A DNA stretch of 64,000 bases from Candidatus Avimuribaculum pullicola (GTDB taxonomy: Bacteria; Bacteroidota; Bacteroidia; Bacteroidales; Muribaculaceae), in the NCBI GenBank assembly GCA_018716295.1, contig DVKC01000018.1, forward strand, positions 62,001-126,000, given 5' to 3'. The first letter of the stretch is position 1. Every line of letters starts with the position of its first letter. The position numbers were made by a program, and so were the translations under genes. The notes beneath the pieces were generated by a model that was not told the DNA's origin, ran no database searches, and saw only the letters and a program-made list of their open reading frames with translations. Positions 27,528 through 35,330 of this stretch are shown here, one piece after another.

Positions 27528-28958
27528 ATGATACCATTAAGAGAAAAAATCGGGTATGGTTTTGGCGACATGGCTTCGTCGATGTTTTGGAAAGTGCTGT
27601 CGTATTACCTGCCATTCTTTTATTCCAATATATTCGGGTTGGAATTTAACGATGCCGCGATGCTGTTCTTGGTAACGCGCATCTGGGATGCTGTTTCCGA
27701 CCCTGTGATGGGTACTATTGCCGACCGCACCCGCACGCGATGGGGCAAGTATCGCCCCTACTTGTTGTGGGTGGCAGCTCCGTTTGCCATTTGTGGTGTG
27801 CTTGTGTTCACTACTCCCGGGTGGGAATATGGCGCAAAACTGTTCTGGGCATATTTTACTTATATCTTGATGATGACCGTTTACACGGGAATAAATGTGC
27901 CATACGGAGCGATGCTCGGTGTGATTACCGATGATTCCAACCAGAAGACAGTGTTGTCGTCATATCGCATGTTTTTCGCCTACGGCGGTAGTTTCATTGC
28001 GCTTGCTTCGTGGGAACCGCTTTCCAACTTTTTTGCCAATCAGGTGTTTGGTGCTCCCGGCCAGCCCGATGCCGCAGCTGGCAACCAGTGGGCTATGATA
28101 TGTATTGCCTCGGTGTGCTTTGTGCTGTTCCTGTGCTGTTTCGCATTTACCAAGGAGCGCATCAAGAGTGTTTCGACAGTGTCGGTGGGTAACGACTTGA
28201 AAGCACTTGTGGTCAATGCCCCATGGTGGCTCATGATAGGCGCGGCATTGTGTACCAACTTATTCAATACCGTGCGCGGTTCGACGGTCGCTTATTTCTT
28301 TGCCGATATTGTCGCACCTGGCGGTGCCGAGGTCAATTTGTTGCTGTTCGGCGTTCAGATTTTGTTCTACTCGGGCTTGTTCCTGAGTGTGGGCGAAGTA
28401 GCCAACATGGTGGGTGTGTCACTCACCGTTCCGATTACCAAGGTGCTCGGGAAGAAAGGTACATTTATATGGGTCAATTTTGCCCTTGTTGTACTAAGCA
28501 TTGCTTTCTTCTTTGTGCCAGTTAACCAAGTCGGCTTCTGGATTATGCTGTTGCTCCAGATTGTGATTTCTATATGCACAGGTATTATTTCACCGCTTAT
28601 ATGGAGCATGTATGCCGATGTGTCGGATTATGCCGAGCTGAAGTACAACACTGCTTCGACGGGACTGATTTTCTCCTCTTCGTCGATGGCGCAGAAGTTT
28701 GGCAGTGCATTTGGCGGGGCTGCTGTGATGTGGATTTTGGGCATGTTTGGTTATGTAACCAACCTTGGACCTGGTCAAGTGCAGCCCGAGCAAGCAATCA
28801 ATTGCCTGTGGTGGCTCATGAGTTGGATACCGGCCATTGTGGCAGGTGTGGCCATGTTTGTAGCTGCATTTTACCCGCTTAATACCAAGCGAATGCGTGA
28901 GATTGAACAGCAATTGAGGCAAGTTCGCATTAATAACGGAGTAGAGAGTAACGTGTAA
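27528..28958 (+). CDS. GPH-family sugar:cation symporter (mannobiose uptake)
   Basis: This inner-membrane transporter of 476 residues has about 12 hydrophobic segments. The GPH-family marks are present: GYGFGDMASSMFWK at the start, TRIWDAVSDPVMGTIADRTRTRWGKYRPYLLW after helix 2-3, and YADVSDYAELKYN in the second half. The ATG at 27528 (MIPLREKIG) is used because upstream codons run through the inverted repeat and are unlike the family. In the mannan pathway this protein brings mannobiose into the cytosol. It is followed after 21 nt by the epimerase. Confidence 0.9.
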   Translation: MIPLREKIGYGFGDMASSMFWKVLSYYLPFFYSNIFGLEFNDAAMLFLVTRIWDAVSDPVMGTIADRTRTRWGKYRPYLLWVAAPFAICGVLVFTTPGWEYGAKLFWAYFTYILMMTVYTGINVPYGAMLGVITDDSNQKTVLSSYRMFFAYGGSFIALASWEPLSNFFANQVFGAPGQPDAAAGNQWAMICIASVCFVLFLCCFAFTKERIKSVSTVSVGNDLKALVVNAPWWLMIGAALCTNLFNTVRGSTVAYFFADIVAPGGAEVNLLLFGVQILFYSGLFLSVGEVANMVGVSLTVPITKVLGKKGTFIWVNFALVVLSIAFFFVPVNQVGFWIMLLLQIVISICTGIISPLIWSMYADVSDYAELKYNTASTGLIFSSSSMAQKFGSAFGGAAVMWILGMFGYVTNLGPGQVQPEQAINCLWWLMSWIPAIVAGVAMFVAAFYPLNTKRMREIEQQLRQVRINNGVESNV

Positions 28959-28979
28959 TTAATTTTTCATCAATTCAAT

Positions 28980-30173
28980 ATGGAGATGGATGTAAATATT
29001 GGCCAATTTCGTGCCGAACTTCTCGATAATGTAGAGAACAACATATTGGCATACTGGATGGAAAAGATGGTTGACCCGCGTGGTGGCTTTTATGGCCGCC
29101 GCGACGGGTACGACAAGCTCGACGAGGAAGCCCCCAAAGGTGCTATCTTGAACGGGCGCATATTGTGGTCGTTTGCTGCTGCCTATCGTGTGACTCGCCG
29201 GCCCGAGTACCTTGAAATGGCACAACGAGCCAAGCGATATATAATCGATAATTTTTACGACCGTGAGTTTGGCGGTATATACTGGTCGGTCAATGCCGAT
29301 GGTACTCCGCTTGACACGAAAAAACAGTTTTATGCCATCGGTTTTGTAATTTACGGTTTGAGCGAGCTTGTCAGGGCTTGTGGCGATGAAGAGGCGTTGG
29401 ATTACGCCAAACGGCTTTTCCACGACATTGAGCAGCATAGCCACGACCGTAGCCGTGGCGGCTACATCGAAGCATGCACCCGCGAGTGGGGCGAGATTGC
29501 CGACATGCGCTTGAGCGACAAGGACGAAAACGAAAAGAAGACGATGAACACACACTTGCACATCATCGAGCCATATACCAATCTTTACCGTGTGTGGCGC
29601 GACGATGAGTTGCGTGGTGCAATCGTGGAACTTTTGGGCATATTTTTTGATGTCATGGAAGACAGGGATACTCATCACCTTGGCTTGTTCTTTGATGAAA
29701 ATTGGGTGCGGCACGATCATGAACAGTCGTTCGGTCACGACATAGAGGCTTCGTGGCTGCTGCTTGAGGCTGCACAGGAACTTGGCGACAACGACATGCT
29801 TGCAAAAGCTTTGTCGCACACATGGAATATCGCCGAGGCTGCCTTGCAAGGAAGGTGCCATGATGGGTCGATGGTGTATGAGCGTCATGGCAATGGCTCG
29901 TATGACAACGACAAGCATTGGTGGGTGCAAGCCGAACAGGTCGTGGGTCTTGCTTACCTTTACAAGTTCCATGGTTATGGGAAAGCACTTGGGATGGCTG
30001 TCGAAACATGGAAATATATCAAGGATAACCTTGTTGACACCGACGGTGGTGAATGGTACTGGAGCCGTAAGGCCGATGGTAGTATCAACCGAATTGACGA
30101 CAAGGCTGGTTTCTGGAAATGCCCTTACCATAATAGCAGGATGTGCCTGGAAACTTATACAGTATTGGAATAA
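28980..30173 (+). CDS. AGE-family cellobiose/mannobiose 2-epimerase
   Basis: This 397-residue (alpha/alpha)6-barrel enzyme of the N-acylglucosamine 2-epimerase superfamily is expected to convert beta-1,4-mannobiose to mannosyl-glucose, the GH130 substrate. Family blocks are GGFYGRRDGYDKLDEEAPKG, LNGRILWSFAAAYR, FGGIYWSVNADG, NTHLHIIEPYTNLYRVW, SFGHDIEASWLLLEAA and KHWWVQAEQVVG, which contain the catalytic His and Glu residues. There is no signal peptide, consistent with the cytosol. Gene order with GH130 and the symporter supports mannobiose rather than cellobiose as the main substrate. Confidence 0.92.
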   Translation: MEMDVNIGQFRAELLDNVENNILAYWMEKMVDPRGGFYGRRDGYDKLDEEAPKGAILNGRILWSFAAAYRVTRRPEYLEMAQRAKRYIIDNFYDREFGGIYWSVNADGTPLDTKKQFYAIGFVIYGLSELVRACGDEEALDYAKRLFHDIEQHSHDRSRGGYIEACTREWGEIADMRLSDKDENEKKTMNTHLHIIEPYTNLYRVWRDDELRGAIVELLGIFFDVMEDRDTHHLGLFFDENWVRHDHEQSFGHDIEASWLLLEAAQELGDNDMLAKALSHTWNIAEAALQGRCHDGSMVYERHGNGSYDNDKHWWVQAEQVVGLAYLYKFHGYGKALGMAVETWKYIKDNLVDTDGGEWYWSRKADGSINRIDDKAGFWKCPYHNSRMCLETYTVLE

Positions 30174-30181
30174 ATAGTAGT

Positions 30182-31162
30182 ATGAATAAAACAGTAAACA
30201 TTAAGCCATTTAAATTTGTCCCATACCTGAAGTCGGTGCTTTGGGGCGGTGAGCGCATCGCCATCTACAAGGGAATCGACACCGACCAGCACGCGATAGG
30301 CGAGAGCTGGGAAGTATCGGGTGTGCCGGGACATGAATCGGTGGTAGCCGAGGGTGAAGACAAGGGGCTTACATTGCCACAACTGATTGACCGATACCGT
30401 GGCGCACTTGTTGGCGAGGCGGTGTATGAAAAGTATGGCAACACGTTTCCGCTGCTTGTCAAGTTGATTGATGCCAAGCGCGACTTGTCGCTTCAAGTTC
30501 ATCCTAATGACGAGCTTGCCATGAAGCGTCATGGCAGCCGTGGCAAGACCGAAATGTGGTATATAATCGATGCCGATGAGGGTGCTTCGATTTATGCTGG
30601 ACTTTCACAGTCAATCACTCCCGATGAATATGAGCGTATGGTGGCCGATAACACGGTAATGGATGTTGTGGCCCGACATGAGTCACATGCCGGCGACCTG
30701 TTTTTCTTGCCAGCCGGGCGCATTCATGCGATAGGTGCAGGCAACTTGCTTGCCGAAATTCAGGAAACATCGGACATCACATACCGCATATATGATTATG
30801 GTCGGCTTGATGCCAATGGGCAACCTCGCCAGTTGCACACCGAGCTTGCCAAGGATGCTATCGACTATAATGTGTATGGCAATTATAAGTCGGATTACGA
30901 GCATGTGTCAAGCGGTGAGGCAAGGTTGATTAAGTGTGACTATTTCGATATACGCAAGGTGGTGGTAACATGTGCTTGCGATATAGATGCAAGCCAGTGT
31001 GATTCGTTCCGCATAATAATGTGTCTGGAGGGTGCAGTTGAAGTTGTTGATAACTTTTCAAATGTCACCGAGATGCATCGTGGGGAAACCATATTGGTGC
31101 CTGCTGCCACATCTTCGTTGCACATAACGGGCGAGGCTACATTGCTCACGGCTACGATGTGA
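30182..31162 (+). CDS. manA: Mannose-6-phosphate isomerase (type I)
   Basis: This zinc enzyme interconverts mannose-6-phosphate and fructose-6-phosphate, the exit from mannose into glycolysis. The ATG at 30182 gives 326 residues beginning MNKTVNIKPFKFVP; an in-frame ATG at 30143 overlaps the epimerase and is unlikely. The active-site blocks LKSVLWGGERIA, LSLQVHPNDELA (zinc ligands), KTEMWYIIDADEGA and GRIHAIGAGNLLAEIQETSDITYRIYDYGR are intact. It ends the mannan operon and is followed by a strong terminator. Its presence completes the route from GH130-made mannose-1-phosphate if a phosphomannomutase exists elsewhere. Confidence 0.93.
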   Translation: MNKTVNIKPFKFVPYLKSVLWGGERIAIYKGIDTDQHAIGESWEVSGVPGHESVVAEGEDKGLTLPQLIDRYRGALVGEAVYEKYGNTFPLLVKLIDAKRDLSLQVHPNDELAMKRHGSRGKTEMWYIIDADEGASIYAGLSQSITPDEYERMVADNTVMDVVARHESHAGDLFFLPAGRIHAIGAGNLLAEIQETSDITYRIYDYGRLDANGQPRQLHTELAKDAIDYNVYGNYKSDYEHVSSGEARLIKCDYFDIRKVVVTCACDIDASQCDSFRIIMCLEGAVEVVDNFSNVTEMHRGETILVPAATSSLHITGEATLLTATM

Positions 31163-31189
31163 CTTGTGGGCTTATAATGAGATAATTGC

Positions 31190-31233
31190 GAGAGTATCAG
31201 CTGTTTTGGGCTGGTACTCTCATTATTTTTTTG
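31190..31233 (+). terminator. Intrinsic terminator of the mannan operon
   Basis: GAGAGTA-CAGC (from 31190) pairs with GCTG-TACTCTC (to 31221), followed by ATTATTTTTTT. This is the clearest terminator in the locus and marks its end. Its T run merges into the next promoter. Confidence 0.8.
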
Positions 31234-31261
31234 TTTGTGTGGCGGCATTGTAGTATATTTG
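31230..31261 (+). promoter_or_regulatory. Promoter of the kinase gene
   Basis: TTTG (31230-31233), a 20-nt spacer and TATATTTG (31254-31261) match the Bacteroidetes consensus. The ATG at 31306 lies about 37 nt after the expected start. Confidence 0.7.
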
Positions 31262-31305
31262 CATTAATCCATGATGGATTAGGTTGCAACTTAAATTTAT
31301 AAGCT

Positions 31306-33075
31306 ATGGTTAATTACGACAAGGCGTTGAAGCCTGGGACAGTGTTGAGAGGTGCCGAATATGTATATCGTATCGACCGTGTGCTGGGTCAGGGAACTTT
31401 TGGTATCACATATCTTGCATTTGCATCTGTTACTGTGGAAGGCAAGTTGGGAAAGATGAAAGTCGATGCCCCATTTGCCGTGAAGGAATTTTTCATGCGC
31501 GACATCAATGAGCGAGAAGGTAGCGAGGTGTCGCTTGGCAGCAAAGGAGGTCTGTTTGCCAATTACAGGCACAAGTTTGACCGCGAAGCACGTACATTGG
31601 GGCAATTGAAGCACGATGGCATAGTGGAAGTGGTTGAAATGTTTGAGGCCAATGGCACGTCGTATTATTCAATGGAATATTGCAGCGGTGGCAGCCTTGA
31701 CCAATTGATAAGTGACAAAGGCTGTTTGACCGAAGATGAGGCGTTGGGATATTTTGCCCAGATAGCGAGTGCCTTGCAGTTTATGCATGAGCATCGCATG
31801 TTACACCTCGACTTGAAGCCTGGGAATGTGGTGATGCGCGATACTGGCAAGGCGGTGTTGATAGACTTCGGCTTGTCGAAGCAATTTGACAAGAACGGTG
31901 TCCCTGAGGAGAGTACCAGCATCGGTGGCGGCACGCCAGGATATGCCCCAATAGAGCAATCAAACTATCGTGAAGGTGGAATGTTGCCAGTGACGATGGA
32001 CGTATATGCCCTCGGAGCTACACTGTACAAGATGCTCACTGGCACGTGTCCGCCTGTGGCTTCGGAGGTGATGTTGGGCTTCCCCGAGCAACCGTTGCGC
32101 ATACGTGGGGTGAGCGACAAGACCATTGCAGCCATACGCCGTGCCATGGAAGCGAAACCTGCCGACCGTTACCAGTCGGTAGCTGAATTTGCCAAAGCAT
32201 TGTTGGCCGGTAGTGTTGGCGGTGATGAGGATACGGTGGTTGAACCGCCTGAGCCGCCAGTTCCTCCTGTCCCACCCGTACCGCCTACGCCACCTGTGCC
32301 TCCTGTCGATGTCGATGATAATAATGATGGCAAGCACAAAGGTGGTCGCAAGAAGTGGGTGCTGTCGGTAGCTATTGTGGCTGTATCCATTGTGATAGGA
32401 GCTTTTATCGGTATTATGTTGGGATGGGGTGATGATCCTGTTGATTCGGTAGCGACGATAGATTACACCGAAGAGCCAGTGCAAGAACCTGTGGGCTATA
32501 CAGCCGAGGAACAGTATAACAGGGCTGTGGAATGCGAGAATAATGGCGATTATTCTGGAGCTGTGGAGTGGTATCGCTTGGCAGCCGACCGTGGTTATGC
32601 CGAAGCTCAATGTAACTTGGGTTGGTGCTATGAAAAAGGTCAAGGTGTTGGCCAAAGTTGGACCGAGGCTGCCAGATGGTATCGCTTGGCAGCCGACAAT
32701 GGTGAAAAGACGGCGCAGTGCAACTTGGGTTGGTGTTACGAGAACGGCAAAGGTGTGGCCAAAGATGTATATGAGGCTGTGAAGTGGTATCGCAAGTCGG
32801 CTACACAAGGATTTGCCAGGGCACAACTTAACATAGGATTGTGCTACCATGAAGGGCGTGGTGTAGCCACAGATTATTTCGAAGCGGCGAAGTGGCTGCG
32901 CAAAGCGGCCAACCAGGGCAATTCACTGGCCCAGGCCTGGATGGGCTATTGCTATGAAAACGGTCATGGCGTGGCAGCAAGCACGAGCGATGCCGTAGAA
33001 TGGTATCGCATGGCTGCCGAGCAAGGCGAGAGTTTCGCCAAGGACAGGCTGGACGCGCTTGGCTATAGCTATTGA
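31306..33075 (+). CDS. Membrane Ser/Thr protein kinase with Sel1 repeats
   Basis: The 589-residue protein begins with a Hanks-type kinase domain (about 20-300). Visible elements are the G-loop LGQGTFGITYLA, Lys60 in FAVKEFF, the catalytic loop HLDLKPGN with Asp169, IDFGLSK (DFG 187-189) and GGGTPGYAPIEQ. A Pro-rich linker (about 309-335) with PPVP repeats leads to one transmembrane helix (about 353-375). The C-terminal part has about five Sel1-type repeats (A-x-WYRLAAD-G-A-x-C-N-LGWCYE-G-G-V). The topology would place the kinase inside and the Sel1 array in the periplasm, a sensor-like layout. Substrate and signal are unknown. Confidence 0.9.
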   Translation: MVNYDKALKPGTVLRGAEYVYRIDRVLGQGTFGITYLAFASVTVEGKLGKMKVDAPFAVKEFFMRDINEREGSEVSLGSKGGLFANYRHKFDREARTLGQLKHDGIVEVVEMFEANGTSYYSMEYCSGGSLDQLISDKGCLTEDEALGYFAQIASALQFMHEHRMLHLDLKPGNVVMRDTGKAVLIDFGLSKQFDKNGVPEESTSIGGGTPGYAPIEQSNYREGGMLPVTMDVYALGATLYKMLTGTCPPVASEVMLGFPEQPLRIRGVSDKTIAAIRRAMEAKPADRYQSVAEFAKALLAGSVGGDEDTVVEPPEPPVPPVPPVPPTPPVPPVDVDDNNDGKHKGGRKKWVLSVAIVAVSIVIGAFIGIMLGWGDDPVDSVATIDYTEEPVQEPVGYTAEEQYNRAVECENNGDYSGAVEWYRLAADRGYAEAQCNLGWCYEKGQGVGQSWTEAARWYRLAADNGEKTAQCNLGWCYENGKGVAKDVYEAVKWYRKSATQGFARAQLNIGLCYHEGRGVATDYFEAAKWLRKAANQGNSLAQAWMGYCYENGHGVAASTSDAVEWYRMAAEQGESFAKDRLDALGYSY

Positions 33076-33106
33076 CATAAAGAGCTGATGTAAATAAACT
33101 AAATGT

Positions 33107-33152
33107 GGCAGCTTTGCTTATGACATATATAAGTGAAGCTGCCTCATTTTTT
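33107..33152 (+). terminator. Terminator after the kinase gene
   Basis: GGCAGCTT (33107-33114) pairs with AAGCTGCC (33136-33143), with an inner CTTAT/ATAAG stem, followed by TCATTTTTT. It is a good intrinsic terminator. The following 33153-33231 shows no gene. Confidence 0.75.
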
Positions 33153-33231
33153 ACTTCGGCACACTGGCTGGGCATAAAACTGAAAAATGTGGTGGTACTG
33201 TCGGTTGAAAAGTTAAAGTTTGTGAGTAAAT

Positions 33232-33262
33232 TTTGTTTTTAAATATTAAACAGTTATATTTG
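33232..33262 (+). promoter_or_regulatory. Promoter before the small membrane protein
   Basis: TTTG (33232-33235), 19 nt, and TATATTTG (33255-33262) match the consensus. The next start codon (33451) is about 180 nt downstream, so the transcript would carry a long leader with no recognised riboswitch. Confidence 0.6.
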
Positions 33263-33450
33263 GGTCAAATTTCGCTCCGATAGTATGAATAAATAAGGTT
33301 TGAAGCATATTTTCTTTTGACTATGTAGCAATGTGTATTGTCGGTGGAGCTATTGCTGTCATAGGAATTGTTTAGCATTTCCGCAAGTGAAAAATGTAGC
33401 TTTTAATGCCATGGGCGAATTATATTGATAACTTAAATTGTTTAGTATTT

Positions 33451-33678
33451 ATGAAAGAGTTGATTTTACCCGTTTTGTTATTGTCACTGGCCATAGTCGT
33501 CTTTTTGTGGGCAGGCATGCTTGTCAAGTGCATTCGTTTTATTGGCAAGGGAGGTCAAGCAGGTCATGATGCCACTGCCGTTGGTGGGGGCGAGCAGGCT
33601 GTAAAGCTGAGTCCTGTTTTTGTGTGCATCTTTTTTGCATCGGTGTTTACGTCGCTTATGGCTGTTGTGATGTTGTGA
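33451..33678 (+). CDS. Small predicted membrane protein
   Basis: This 75-residue product has two hydrophobic stretches: LILPVLLLSLAIVVFLWAGM at the N-terminus and VFVCIFFASVFTSLMAVVML at the very C-terminus. They are joined by a polar loop with GKGGQAGHDATAVGGGEQ. The ATG at 33451 (MKELILP) is preferred over 33406, which would add a non-hydrophobic lead. No family is recognised. Its 3' end overlaps the end of the convergent gene at 33656 by 23 bp. Confidence 0.5.
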   Translation: MKELILPVLLLSLAIVVFLWAGMLVKCIRFIGKGGQAGHDATAVGGGEQAVKLSPVFVCIFFASVFTSLMAVVML

Positions 33679-34114
33679 TAGTGGCTGCGCACAAGAGTTG
33701 GCGCAGTGACGACAAGCATTTGCCGGCTTCGGCTTGAGCTTGGTGTGCTTCGGCGGCAAAGTCGGGCGATGATGCAAGAAACCCGGTCACGACTCGTGCC
33801 GTGATAGCATCTTCTATGCGCAAAGCCAATGTGCGGCATGGTGCTGTGGGCATTGTTGCAGGTAGTGCAAGGTCGATAGTCGCTGTTTCATTGTCTATGG
33901 TGTAGTCGGTGACATAGCCGGCAAGGGTCGAGCAGATTTCCTTGCAAGCTGTTTGTGCGTTGATTGCAGCGAGTTCTTGTAACCGGCATCGCGTGAATGG
34001 CAATGCTGTTTCGGCTTGCCGCCCGGCTACAGCCATGGCTATCCTTGCCATGACGCTTTTTGCAATCTGTGAGTAATCTATTCCTATTGTCAGTGTTCTA
34101 TTTGTTGTGTCCAT
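33656..34114 (-). CDS. Unrecognised 152-residue protein of a three-gene cassette
   Basis: Last gene of a minus-strand run of three. The sequence begins MDTTNRTLTIGIDYSQIAKS and is rich in Ala, Thr and Ile. It has alternating beta (ATIDLALPATM) and helical (FAAEAHQAQAEAGKCLSSLRQLLCAA) segments, no signal peptide and no membrane helix. It holds six Cys residues, unusual for a small cytosolic protein. Its start overlaps the preceding gene by 17 bp, so translation is probably coupled. I do not recognise the family; a phage-type structural or accessory protein is one possibility. Confidence 0.6.
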   Translation of the reverse strand: MDTTNRTLTIGIDYSQIAKSVMARIAMAVAGRQAETALPFTRCRLQELAAINAQTACKEICSTLAGYVTDYTIDNETATIDLALPATMPTAPCRTLALRIEDAITARVVTGFLASSPDFAAEAHQAQAEAGKCLSSLRQLLCAATITTSQQP

Positions 34115-34568
34115 TTCTTGAGAATATTTTGAATATGTAACTTATTATTATCAAAATTATAATTGCTGGCAACCATGCGAATATGTTGTCAAGCCGCGGT
34201 TGGCGGTGTGTTTCTTCATCGGTCGTAATGTTGGCCGAGTTGTTTTTCTTGATGTAGGTGGCAATGCTGTCGGTTGTTGCTGCCTTGGAGCTGATGTTGC
34301 GCGTGACGGTGACATGCCTGTATGATCGCGGCGCTGGCGCGGCAGTTTGTTGCGAGTCGGCAATGGGGAAATAATGCCATTCGTCAATGTCGATTTTTAT
34401 GTCATCGTTGATGTCGATATGGCTTTGTGCCAATGCTGCTGTTATTGCGCTATCGGTATGGGCGTATGTTGTCGCCGTGTTGCTGCTGTGGTGTGTCGTG
34501 CGGCACGCTGCCATTGCCGCCAAGCAACTAATTGCCATTGCCCGTCTGGCGACTTTCACGGCATACAT
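34098..34568 (-). CDS. Predicted lipoprotein with a C-terminal membrane helix
   Basis: Taking the ATG at 34568 (MYAVKVARRAMAISCLAAMAAC) gives a 22-residue signal with lipobox AMAAC; ATGs at 34589 and 34652 are alternatives. The mature part is a Thr/Ser/Ala-rich polar stretch with DIKIDIDEWHYFP. A hydrophobic helix near the C-terminus (FAWLPAIIILIIISYIF) follows, then a short basic tail. A lipid anchor plus a terminal helix could bridge two membranes, as phage spanins do, but no homology is claimed. It overlaps the genes on both sides, so the three are one operon. Confidence 0.55.
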   Translation of the reverse strand: MYAVKVARRAMAISCLAAMAACRTTHHSSNTATTYAHTDSAITAALAQSHIDINDDIKIDIDEWHYFPIADSQQTAAPAPRSYRHVTVTRNISSKAATTDSIATYIKKNNSANITTDEETHRQPRLDNIFAWLPAIIILIIISYIFKIFSRNGHNK

Positions 34569-34977
34569 GGTAAAGATATTTGTAAGCATAATTTTCCGAA
34601 ATATAGTATCTCGAAGCCCTTTCGGTGGCAAGTACACGCGATAATGCGGCACTAAGCGACAGTGACGGGCATTTCTCTTGTTCGGCTTTCACTTTTTGGT
34701 ATATTTCGCGCCACATGGCTTGTTTAAGTTGGGTCTTCTTGGCGACTTCACTTTTTGCATTAATGTGCATGATTACGTTATAGGCGTGGTCGAAATTGAC
34801 GTAGTAGTGCGGGCGGCCATTGAGCAAAACTTGCCTGACAAGTTCGCGGCGGTTGATAATTATATTGCTGTTGTATGCTTCGCGCAGTGCTCGGCGGTAG
34901 TCGTGGAGCAGTTCTTTGTTGCGCAGCCTGGTAAGGTGCCGACGTTCCTCGGCCATTTGTGAAATTGAGTTTTTCAT
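34528..34977 (-). CDS. Unrecognised basic protein, first gene of the cassette
   Basis: The ATG at 34977 gives 149 residues (MKNSISQMAEERRHLTRLRN); the longer frame upstream reads through the promoter and is rejected. The protein is basic and helical, rich in Arg, Tyr and Lys (RALREAYNSNIIINRRELVRQVLL; SRYYISENYAYKYLYHVCRESR), which suits nucleic-acid binding. A consensus promoter lies 36 nt upstream and a 16-bp palindrome just beyond, so it might control its own expression (inference). No known family is recognised. Confidence 0.6.
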   Translation of the reverse strand: MKNSISQMAEERRHLTRLRNKELLHDYRRALREAYNSNIIINRRELVRQVLLNGRPHYYVNFDHAYNVIMHINAKSEVAKKTQLKQAMWREIYQKVKAEQEKCPSLSLSAALSRVLATERASRYYISENYAYKYLYHVCRESRQTGNGN

Positions 34978-35012
34978 GGTATTTTGAATTAAGTTGGTTG
35001 CTATTTCTGTTG

Positions 35013-35044
35013 CAAATATACAACCCAACATGGTAATATGCAAA
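35013..35044 (-). promoter_or_regulatory. Promoter of the three-gene cassette
   Basis: On the minus strand TTTG (35044-35041), a 20-nt spacer and TATATTTG (35020-35013) match the consensus exactly. The start codon at 34977 lies about 30 nt past the expected transcription start. Confidence 0.7.
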
Positions 35045-35050
35045 TGTTGT

Positions 35051-35066
35051 ATGGTAAATTTACCAT
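35051..35066. promoter_or_regulatory. 16-bp palindrome upstream of the cassette promoter
   Basis: ATGGTAAATTTACCAT is a perfect palindrome 6 nt upstream of the -33 box. A related TGGTAATATG lies between the two promoter elements (35031-35040). It is a candidate operator. The rest of the 34978-35330 gap holds only the promoters listed. Confidence 0.5.
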
Positions 35067-35124
35067 ATATGTCATTTTTCCTTGCCGTTAAACTGTTCTT
35101 ATATTTACGTCTAATCAAGATTTT

Positions 35125-35155
35125 TTTGTCAATCGTTTTGCCATGTATAGCTTTG
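35125..35155 (+). promoter_or_regulatory. Promoter of the Ig-like protein gene
   Basis: TTTG (35125-35128), 19 nt, and TAGCTTTG (35148-35155) match the consensus. The start codon at 35331 is about 170 nt further, leaving a long leader without a recognised structure. Confidence 0.55.
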
Positions 35156-35330
35156 TCCCCAATCGGTAATTAGAGATGGGGGATAATAAGTGTTAAATAT
35201 GTGGATTGAGCGGGACGTTTTGCCACGCCGAGCTATCTTTATTATAAACGAGGAACTTGTTATGATTTCTCGTTCTTTGATGCCAAAGCTAATGCAAATT
35301 ATTAAACATAAACTATTAATTATTGACATT

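Noticed and set aside
31960-32850. 296-codon frame antisense to the kinase
   Set aside because: The kinase and Sel1 motifs on the plus strand are unambiguous.
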